A stretch of DNA of 64,000 nt, taken from Filosporella fistucella. Taxonomy: Eukaryota; Ascomycota; Leotiomycetes; Helotiales. Below are positions 56,614 to 64,000 of the stretch, in pieces (within the stretch, counting starts at the first letter, position 1; the number at the start of each line of letters is the position of its first letter). The translations under genes were made by a program, and so were the position numbers. The DNA lies in NCBI GenBank assembly GCA_030077755.1, contig JAQJZZ010000015.1, positions 310,001-374,000 of the forward strand, read 5' to 3'. The notes under the pieces are model-generated. The model was given only the letters and a program-made list of their open reading frames with translations, ran no database searches and was not told the DNA's origin.

Positions 56614-58242
56614 TCATGCCCAGTCATGTTCCACCCTCCACTGGTCACTCTCTTTCCTTCCAAGCTGCACCAGACCACAATCACGGTGTCCCCATTTTTC
56701 TGTATAAACATTCTTTCCCATTTGCGTCATCATTTTGATGACCGTCTCAAAGCCTTCAGCATCTCTGTAGTATGGCTCCCCCTTTCCGCCGTTCTGCTTT
56801 CTTTGCCAGTAGTTCCTTCCGTCACCTCCGTTGAAATTCTTATGTATATCTATCTGCCTAGCCACCAACCGGAGTCGTTGGTAGATTGCTGATCCCGGAA
56901 CATCATGCACCCAAGTTTTGTTCTTGTGACTCTCTTTATCTCGTTGGTTTAATCTCTGCTTCTTCTCCTCCTCTGCCTCTGCCTTCTTCCTTTCTGCTTC
57001 AGCAGCCCAACCTCTTTGTTTCTCGTGCCATTCTCTCATCTCTTGATCCGGATCACCATCAATTGTAAAGTTTGCAGGTGGTGAATCTTTCAATCTATAG
57101 AGCACTATAAGATCATCGAGGGAATCAGCGGCATCTGAGAAATTTCCTATTATAATCTTTGCGTCCCCAACATCATACCCGTGCATGGCTAGTCTATCGT
57201 GAAAGTCACAATCAGACGAGTAATACGGAATGCCATTGTCGTATCCTCCAACAGACTCGTACGCTGCTGTTTTTACCAGTGCAAAGCGATCATAGGCAAA
57301 GAATCGAAGGGCCCAGGGTTTCGTAGAATTTCCGGCCTTTTTGTCTCCTTCCCTTGAGCTCTTCAACACATCAACGGCAAGTCCATATGGAGACTTATAA
57401 TTTGCAAAACGATTGTCATCTTTCGATGCTGCGTTTTCGATGCTCTCCTCAAAGGGTAACAATATCATGTCCATATGCCCCCAGAAGTATTCTGTAAAGT
57501 TCTTATCGATCGCAGTCCACAAGAAGAAATTTTGGAGTTGAGAAAACGTGAGGAGTGTTGGTGTTGTGATGATATTGACATCTAGAAGGCGAAGTCGTGT
57601 ATGATTGAGAAAGAACGGATTCTGCATTGAGAGTAGACCAAGCTCGTTTGATTTCATGGTTCCAGTATTCTCTACCACGTATATGTCTTCCGGTGGCCAT
57701 CCTGCTGTAATGTAGCTCACAACTGTCTGCTGCAAGAGTGGCCAATTTCGAGTGAACCCTATGAATAAAGGAGTCTGTTCTTCAATGTGTGTGTGTGGAG
57801 GTTTGTTCCAGGGCGGAATTGGTGGCAGATCTGCAGACGAGTGTGCTGCGGCAGCTACAGGAAAACTGTCGACTACAAGAGGAAAAGTGTCGTTTCGTTC
57901 GGGTTTATAGGCAGGATGGGATGGATCAGGAGGAGGAGGTGGTGGTGGTGGAGGTGGTGTCGAGGAGCTTGGTAATGCTGCTTCTGTCTCTGTCTGGGAG
58001 TGGGATGGTTCTGTCAGTTTAGAATCTGGACCTGGAGACTTTGCAGTTGGCGGTTTTGTTATGGGTGATTTCGAAGGAGATGAAGGTATCTTGACAGGAG
58101 AAGGTTCTGTCTCTCTGGAATCTGAATTGCCAAGATCAAATGGTGCGACTGCGCGAAGGCGGCTTCCCGTCGAATAGCTCATGAGAAGTATCAAAACCAT
58201 TACCAACCCCATGAAGCCAACTGCTCGAGTGCGCAGGGCCAT
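56614..58242 (-). CDS. type II membrane glycosyltransferase-like protein
   Basis: Intronless gene of 542 residues. The ATG at 58242 is taken; the open frame extends upstream only through non-ATG codons. Residues about 8-24 form a membrane anchor preceded by Arg, giving type II topology as in Golgi glycosyltransferases. A Pro/Ser-rich stem follows (residues 45-115) with ten consecutive prolines at 96-105. The lumenal domain starts near residue 150 with TPLFIGFTRNWPLLQQTVVS and IYVVENTGTM, resembling the N-terminal part of GT-A folds, and has HMDMILLPF, which may supply a DxD-type metal site. YYSSDCDFHDRL is probably the acceptor-side motif. There are several N-glycosylation sequons. A helical Glu/Lys segment (EAERKKAEAEEEKK) interrupts the C-terminal half. 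The sugar and acceptor are unknown; the transferase call is inference from layout. Confidence 0.7.
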   Translation of the reverse strand: MALRTRAVGFMGLVMVLILLMSYSTGSRLRAVAPFDLGNSDSRETEPSPVKIPSSPSKSPITKPPTAKSPGPDSKLTEPSHSQTETEAALPSSSTPPPPPPPPPPDPSHPAYKPERNDTFPLVVDSFPVAAAAHSSADLPPIPPWNKPPHTHIEEQTPLFIGFTRNWPLLQQTVVSYITAGWPPEDIYVVENTGTMKSNELGLLSMQNPFFLNHTRLRLLDVNIITTPTLLTFSQLQNFFLWTAIDKNFTEYFWGHMDMILLPFEESIENAASKDDNRFANYKSPYGLAVDVLKSSREGDKKAGNSTKPWALRFFAYDRFALVKTAAYESVGGYDNGIPYYSSDCDFHDRLAMHGYDVGDAKIIIGNFSDAADSLDDLIVLYRLKDSPPANFTIDGDPDQEMREWHEKQRGWAAEAERKKAEAEEEKKQRLNQRDKESHKNKTWVHDVPGSAIYQRLRLVARQIDIHKNFNGGDGRNYWQRKQNGGKGEPYYRDAEGFETVIKMMTQMGKNVYTEKWGHRDCGLVQLGRKESDQWRVEHDWA

Positions 58243-58834
58243 TTTATTGTACTGCGTCTCCTTCAATTTGACAGTTCTGATCTTCTAAATTGTGAGACGA
58301 GGAGGAAACAAGACGCTAGCTTGGTCGCGTGTAAGGAGAACTCTGTTCTTCACAATTGTGGCAAGTGATTGAGGAACGAATGTTCTATCGGAAGTCGAGC
58401 ATTTGACCCAGCTGAATTTCTCAATAATGGCCATGAATGCTGAATACAAAAAAGAAATTGCAAGTGTGGAAGTAAAAGATGAGGTTCAGTTGGTTTTTGT
58501 GATGGATGAGAGAGCTTTATCCGGATTGCAAGGTTGGCACTGGCCATCAAAGCCTCGTTTTGGCTTCCTGCGCCTCTTTGTCAAATTCATTGCTGGACAA
58601 TAAACTTATTGCTTTAGCAAGAATCCATAGTCTGTGGGTTATAATGAGTTCCTCGAGGTTCAGCGGACGACAAAATACAGATAAAATTTTTATCGAAGTT
58701 GTTCCCGCGATCTGCAAATGTGCGTCATTAGTTTCAAGCCAGAGGCAGTTTAAGGTTGCTTTCCTTATCCCTTATCCCTGCTTTTGTTGTCTGAGAACTC
58801 TCGAGCCTGAATGATATAATCTGTTATGCTATAG
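58243..58834. other. upstream region of the GT-like gene
   Basis: About 590 bases with no supported gene. Open frames at 58403-58603 and 58506-58814 (+) overlap in different frames without motifs. Confidence 0.45.
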
Positions 58835-58995
58835 AGTACGGCGCAAGAAGTTTGAACACCCCCTCAATGAGTCTAACTGTAACAAGCAAGAGCTTGACCA
58901 CTTGAAGTTAGTGCTCAGCCACCTCTAACCATCATAGGCAACCGCTTAAGATAGTTAGACTCATTAGGGGGCGTTCAAACTTCTTGCACCGTACT
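58835..58995. mobile_element. MITE, 161 bp, with 44-base terminal inverted repeats
   Basis: The left end starts AGTACGGCGCAAGAAGTTTG and the right end, read on the other strand, starts AGTACGGTGCAAGAAGTTTG. The match continues to GAGTCTAACT on both sides: 44 and 43 bases with two substitutions and one indel. About 74 bases of unrelated core lie between, with no coding capacity. Flanks are TA-rich (CTATAG on the left, ATACAG on the right), compatible with a TA target duplication as in Tc1/mariner or pogo elements. It is non-autonomous and would need a transposase from elsewhere. Confidence 0.85.
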
Positions 58996-60262
58996 ATACA
59001 GTACTTGCACATGCGTATTGCTATATCGCAGCGTTCGAGATCAGGTGTCGCTTTACTATAGGCACTTGTATAAGACATCAATTTCTTGACCTGAAGTCTA
59101 GAAATTTTGGTCCAGGGCTCAAAATTAGCTAGTGGGCCAGTCAACTGATTTGGCGTTTATCCTCAAAGCTGATTGTTTCAGATAGTTAGATCTAGATAAG
59201 ATTAGATATAGAAGAAGGCTTTTCCACCAACACGAGCTAAGTAAATTTAGCTTGGGAAAAGTTATACACAGATTAGTTTTGCCATAGCATTTCTGTTTCC
59301 TCGTGTTATAGACTCCGCTTGCCATATCTTCGTAGCCGTTGCGAACTATTGACCGGCCTTCGACATTGCTTACAAAATTATTGCTTTGTTCCTTGATCTC
59401 TTGCCATGGTTCATCCTCATTCCGATATCTATTGCCTTTGGGCAGGAAATTCCCCTTCTCTATTTTTATCGGCATGATTCATTTACAGACGCTACTTTTT
59501 GGCCAGTAGTTCACATAGCATCGCAACTCACCACAGTGTGGGCTTCAATAAGTTTTGTACAACTCTTTTGCTTCCATTATAAACTGGGAAATCCAGAAAA
59601 GATAGTCCAGGGAAATAGGATGTGATCACGTGATGTCACTTATTCTCCCACATCCACAGCTCAGCTCCTTCACACCCATCCTCGTCTCTCACTATTTCAA
59701 GAGAGTTAAAACTACTAAGAACTCTTCATACGATTATCTCCTGTAGGTACCAGTACCGAAAATGACATGTCGAAACTGGGGCGCAGCAGTGTGTACCGCT
59801 ACACAATTGATAATAGCAGAGTTCAATGCAACGGCTAATCTGATGCTGGAACAAGTTCCTGCACAGCCTGTCTGCAACAATACATCCATATGATAAGACT
59901 AGATAGCTTTACGTGGGATCATGGCTCTCAAAAAAAACTTGTGGTAATAATTAAACCAAGTTTGGATAACAGGGTTCATCGAAACCCTCCCTACCCTATT
60001 ACCATATTATCCCGTGCATGTCAGTTAGCATTGATCTTAGAAAGAGATTAAACATATTCTCTTCGTGTAAGACTTACAATATCCTTTCAGCATTGTTCAT
60101 TGACTTTCTCTATCTGCCATTGGGAGATACGAAGAACCAAGGCAAAGACGAGTCAGGCAACGCTATCATCGTAGCAATCTCAAATTTAAGAGAAATATGT
60201 CCGAGTCGATGATATTATATAACTTGATCATGGAGGCACAGATCTAGATCCTTCCTCGTTCC
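58996..60262. other. gene-poor stretch upstream of the membrane-protein pseudogene
   Basis: The minus-strand open frame at 59125-59475 (116 codons) contains EDEPWQEIKEQSNNFVSNVE and NGYEDMASGVYNTRKQK, which look coding, but no gene could be completed. A small ATG-started + strand frame at 59762-59893 (43 residues) follows a palindromic TCACGTGA at about 59626-59633 and a CT-rich leader; it may be a short unannotated gene. Neither is called. Confidence 0.35.
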
Positions 60263-62283
60263 ATGATGTTTTCCAATGCGACCATTTATACTGGATTTTG
60301 GACCAATTATTCGAAAGGACGAGTGCTTGGATCGACGATCACACTCTCAGATCGAAATGGAGCGCTACTGATTGCCGCCCCTGCCATTTATACAGTTCAG
60401 TAGTCTCAGAAATCAGCGACTAGTTTGAGGTCTGGATCATTCATGCCTCATAATAACCGACATGAGATCCTGCTAACCTTGCTCATTCGGCTGATTGGAG
60501 GTCAATCATGGACTATTATGTGTTTTCTTACATCAATTGCAAAGCACTAGATCTGACAGAGATGGCTTTCACCACCAGCAGCAAGTCTCTTTGCGAAACA
60601 ATAAATCAGATATTAGTGGGATATGGCAATCTACACGGCTTGGTTGGGCGTGGCGGAGTCGCACTCGAAGTACCTTTCGCCGGTCGTCGACAGTTGTCGC
60701 CGCCGGTTTCCTTCACTTCATAGCTTTGGTACAGCTGGGGTATTACCCTCTCACATTACAGACGCAGGGATCAGAATTTCTCATTGCTCGCAGTTCTTAT
60801 TGTGGACCATGGACCAACAACATGTGCAGAACGCTGGGGGCTCGCTATTTCGATGCAACTACGAAAACGAGTCAGAATTATGTCGAAGCCTGCCTCGGTG
60901 CAGGATACCACTCAAGTGCTCAATGTAGCTTTTACAAATAGCATCAGATTAATTGGACTTCGACATTCATCCCGTGTCCCTTTGAAGGCATGTGTCTAGG
61001 GCCGCCGACCAGCTCACTTCACTTTGCTACTGGTTTAGTTGAATCCCGTCTGGATCTCCGTATCAACAGCAAAAATCAAGACCGCATCCCAGTGGCAAAG
61101 AATTGCAACCTGAATTCCTATCACTACAGATGGCTTCATAAAAATGGCACAAGTAAGATTACCTACTCTAGCGTTGATGGAGTCGGTCAGAATGCGTTCA
61201 ATTATACACCATTATTTTACGGCCCAAATTGGAATAGTCCTGGCAACTTCGCTGCTCCACTGGACCCGATACTCGATAATGCCACCTTCATTCACACTAA
61301 CTTTTATGACATTACCATTCCAATTTACGCATTTCCGAAGGATCTTTGGTCTATCGAGTAAGTTTCCTGGAGCCCCTTGAGATCATATCCCGATGCTGAC
61401 AAGTGTATAGTAGCGAGACTGATGATGTTACATACTCTATGTTTCAAATCATACCACGTCTGTCCGTTCCAAACCAAACATTGACCCTCATATTCGCTAC
61501 ATTCGCCGGTTCATTTATGAAACCTAGCGAGGGTCTTTTGCTTCCTGCCCACAAACCCCGAGATATATACTATCAAGGCTCAGGAGTAACGACTGGCATG
61601 GAAACAGACTATTCTTCGGATAACACCGTCACTGTACTTGCATGCCTAGAGCAATTCCAAGTGTGTAATCCAACGCCTAAATCCCCACACTCGATCTCGA
61701 GCCAATTTGATACAGCAGCAAGGGTTATACTCGGATTAGCAACCTGCAGAGATTGATGGCGGAATATGTTTCCGGGCCAGGGGTGCCTTACGAAGAGGTG
61801 ATGCTGATGGGACAATGGAAAAATGATACGAGTTTGAAGTGGCATTGTGAGAACCAGATCGTGCGAGGAGAGGATTATCTGAATTTCAGTACCCTACGAG
61901 TAGGATTGGTCCTGAAGGTAGGAGGACTAATCGTGATGCTCAGTGTGTGTTTCGAGACATGTGTTGGATGGGTAAGAAAAGGGAAGAAGAGGAGGAACGA
62001 ATGGAGACTCGATAGGTGGTGGGAAAGAGAGGGCATTGCAGTTGCAAAGAAGAGCTTTTGAAGGCAGAGGTGTGATGGGATGGGAAGATGGGGGATGGAG
62101 TAAAGTCCCGGTAATGGAAGCGAGAAACTTGTTTGATGGATTTGAGAGTGAGAAATCTAATGGATTATCCACAGAGATCAAGATTCATGAGGGTGTGGAC
62201 AATGAGAAAGACATTTTTGAAAGTGGAAATGGAATTAAGGTTCAAGTTAGGAAAGTAGATGATTCTCCTACCGACGGGTACTA
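60263..62283 (+). pseudogene. decayed fungal multi-pass membrane protein gene
   Basis: Fragments in sequence order match a large fungal membrane-protein family of unknown function: an N-terminal IYTGFWTNYSKGRVLGSTIT (from the ATG at 60263), then LHQLQSTRSDRDGFHHQQQV and LGWAWRSRTRSTFRR, then QINWTSTFIPCPFEGMCLGP, a lumenal region to 61361, an intron (GTAAGT donor about 61360, TAG acceptor about 61410), and a C-terminal LRVGLVLKVGGLIVMLSV membrane helix followed by LQLQRRAFEG. The reading frame is broken four ways: a frame change near 60500-60535, an in-frame TAG at 60939-60941 between SFYK and HQINW, a one-base shift near 61737, and another near 62035. Members of this family usually read through all these points without a break, so this copy is almost certainly inactive. 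The lesions are spread out, so one sequencing error cannot explain them. Confidence 0.75.
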
Positions 62284-62943
62284 GAGATAAATCTAATACA
62301 GCTCATTTATTCCCAAATGGTACAGCGTTGTCTTCAGGCGTGGGGGACATCTGGAGAGTTCATTATGAGTAGGTCTTATGGCAGCTAAGCGAAAAACTTT
62401 CTATTGATCCCTAGATAATGACTCCTGCACGAAACGTTCTATCTTCCTACATGTACTGAGAGAATAAATTTGCTATAATTCATGTTCTCCTGAGATAGCA
62501 TAATCTTTGAAGCGGACCTACCCTAAGGAAAAGATCAGCCGCACTAAACTTTCAACCCCGCCTCCACCCCACCGGTTAAGTATATCTTCCAAGCGAGAGC
62601 TCTGGAAAAACATACATCTAAATCACCACGGATATTCAGCATCGTTCATTGGAATCGCAAGTAACTTGTATCTTGGCACCCCGCAATTATATTTCCTCGG
62701 ACATAATTACAACGAGATGGTATGGCTTTGAGGGCCGACATGATATTCGGGAGAAATATATCTTCCGAGATGCAGGCTAGGTTGATGTACAGGACGGAAG
62801 TACATCAAAATATGAATTAACATCCCATAGTTGTGCTTTGTACCTTGCATAGTGAATATGTATATATTCCTGTCTCAAAGACTTTTCCATCACTGTATTT
62901 TTCCCTGCTTGGTGCCCTTGATACCTTGTGCACTTCTTCAGAA
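62284..62943. other. intergenic region upstream of the GH2 gene
   Basis: About 660 bases, AT-rich, without a supported gene. It should hold the GH2 promoter. Small open frames at 62507-62731 (+) and 62777-62962 (-) have no motif. Confidence 0.45.
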
Positions 62944-64000
62944 ATGATATTGTCCTATCCATCCTTGGGCAAAAGCCTATTGGGACTCTTATTCATCTGT
63001 CAAGATTTTGGAGAATGTCTGCCACAGAATGCGCATTCTTCAACTCGTCAACGTCTCAGTATCAACAAGGGCTGGCAGTTCCACCGCTTCCCTACAAGTC
63101 CTGATAATCTGATTTATGATCTTCGACCTGATCGTAATAGCACAAGTCAAGACATTCTTAAAGCATGGATCCTTCCTTCTGGAAACGACTTTATCGTCGA
63201 CCCCGCTAATCACCATGTCCGGCCTGCCGGAGATCCAGGAAGCAACATCTCTTTCGTTCAACCTTCATTCGATGATGCAGGCTGGGAAACAGTCAACTTA
63301 CCTCACGACTGGGCTATTAATGGACCGTTTTATACCGAGACTAGTCCTCCTGTGGGTGGTGGAATGGGTAGATTGCCAGTACAAGGAGTAGGATGGTACA
63401 GGCGAAAGTTGTCAAAGTCGTCTGAAGATGAGGGAAAACAGATTTATCTGGATATCGATGGAGCAATGTCATATGCTATGGTTTGGCTGAATGGCGACCT
63501 GGTAGGTGGCTGGCCATATCCGTATAATTCATTCCGTCTGGATCTTACTCCCTATCTCAAAGCTGGTGATGATAATCAGCTTGCTATTCGTCTCGACAAT
63601 CCTGTCCAGTCCGCTCGTTGGTACCCTGGAGCTGGCTTGTATCGAAGTGTCTGGCTCACCAAGGTTAATCCAGTGCATGTCGGGCAATGGGGAACTTTCG
63701 TATCGACTAAATCAGTATCTCATTCTTCTGCAATAGTTGATGTGGTAGTCCAAATCGAGAACAAAGCAGCAAAAGCTCAGGCAGCCAGTGTGGTGACCGA
63801 CATATATACCCTTGACTCGAAAACCGGTCAGGCTGTAAGGAAGGTTGCGGAATGCACACGCTCCACTGTCAGCATTGATGCTGGCCAAAAGGAAACCGTC
63901 AATAGCACAGTCGAAGTACAAAATCCAAATTTGTGGGGACCTTTGACCTCCAAGCAGAGTCCCAACATGTACATTGCAATTACGAGGGTATACCTTGGAA
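62944..64000 (+). CDS. GH2 family glycosidase (beta-galactosidase type), 5' part
   Basis: The gene starts at 62944 and runs off the right edge; 352 codons are visible with no intron or stop. The N-terminus is a plausible signal peptide (MILSYPSLGKSLLGLLFICQ), suggesting secretion. The sugar-binding jelly-roll domain of GH2 is clear: LSINKGWQF near residue 42, VNLPHDWAINGPF, GVGWYRRKL, YLDIDGAMSYAMVWLNGDLV, and NQLAIRLDNPVQSARWYPGAGLYRSVWL. The immunoglobulin-like second domain begins near residue 240 (HVGQWGTFVSTKSV). The TIM-barrel catalytic domain with its two glutamates lies beyond the window. Beta-galactosidase is the best guess; beta-mannosidase or glucuronidase activity needs the missing part. 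Such enzymes trim plant cell-wall side chains. Confidence 0.9.
   Translation, partial: MILSYPSLGKSLLGLLFICQDFGECLPQNAHSSTRQRLSINKGWQFHRFPTSPDNLIYDLRPDRNSTSQDILKAWILPSGNDFIVDPANHHVRPAGDPGSNISFVQPSFDDAGWETVNLPHDWAINGPFYTETSPPVGGGMGRLPVQGVGWYRRKLSKSSEDEGKQIYLDIDGAMSYAMVWLNGDLVGGWPYPYNSFRLDLTPYLKAGDDNQLAIRLDNPVQSARWYPGAGLYRSVWLTKVNPVHVGQWGTFVSTKSVSHSSAIVDVVVQIENKAAKAQAASVVTDIYTLDSKTGQAVRKVAECTRSTVSIDAGQKETVNSTVEVQNPNLWGPLTSKQSPNMYIAITRVYLG

Noticed and set aside
1..64000. CRISPR arrays, bacterial operons or prophage
   Set aside because: Introns, fungal families and spacing show eukaryotic DNA; no regularly spaced direct repeats were seen.

Overview
The window looks like nuclear DNA of a filamentous ascomycete. 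Most genes carry short introns of roughly 45-120 bases with GTAAGT-type donors and TAG or CAG acceptors. They are well spaced, each has its own promoter, and several families are confined to fungi (HET domain, DUF4360, muniscin Syp1, JEN carboxylate permease). Cell-wall, secreted and HET genes next to AT-rich relics suggest a plant-associated Leotiomycete (Helotiales-like). That placement is inference from gene content, not a database result. I found no rRNA, tRNA or CRISPR.

Layout. 0.4-4.8 kb: a divergent cytochrome P450 (+) converging on a JEN-type monocarboxylate permease (-). 4.8-10.7 kb: gene-poor, with a TG microsatellite, a GTAC-rich patch and a decayed reading frame. 10.7-19 kb: a housekeeping block with Tam41 (mitochondrial CDP-diacylglycerol synthase), Mad1 (spindle checkpoint) and, tail to tail with Mad1, Bir1 (chromosomal passenger complex). 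19.8-20.5 kb: a secreted DUF4360 protein. 24-29 kb: Syp1 (endocytosis) divergent from a Csk1-like CDK-activating kinase. 29.4-30.0 kb: a secreted cysteine-rich protein with four short repeats and dibasic sites.

31.8-44 kb is a catabolic block: metallo-beta-lactamase-fold hydrolase, acetoacetyl-CoA synthetase, enoyl-CoA hydratase/isomerase, flavin monooxygenase, amidase and an allantoate-family permease. Two pairs are divergent and share promoter regions. The first holds CCTCGG motifs (fatty-acid response type) and the second holds GATA sites (nitrogen response type). Together the genes could import a nitrogenous carbon compound, hydrolyse its amide, oxygenate it, shorten it by beta-oxidation and activate acetoacetate. 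This pathway is inference.

44-64 kb is more plastic: a cutinase-like gene with a broken frame and no recognisable catalytic histidine, a secreted-protein exon cut off by AT-rich DNA, a HET-domain gene between AT-rich stretches, a six-exon orphan gene whose introns are all phase 0, a disordered protein with a frame break, a type II membrane glycosyltransferase-like protein, a 161-bp MITE, a pseudogene of a fungal membrane-protein family with several lesions, and the 5' part of a GH2 glycosidase running off the right edge. Exon joins were made by hand from splice signals and reading frame; no alignment could be run.
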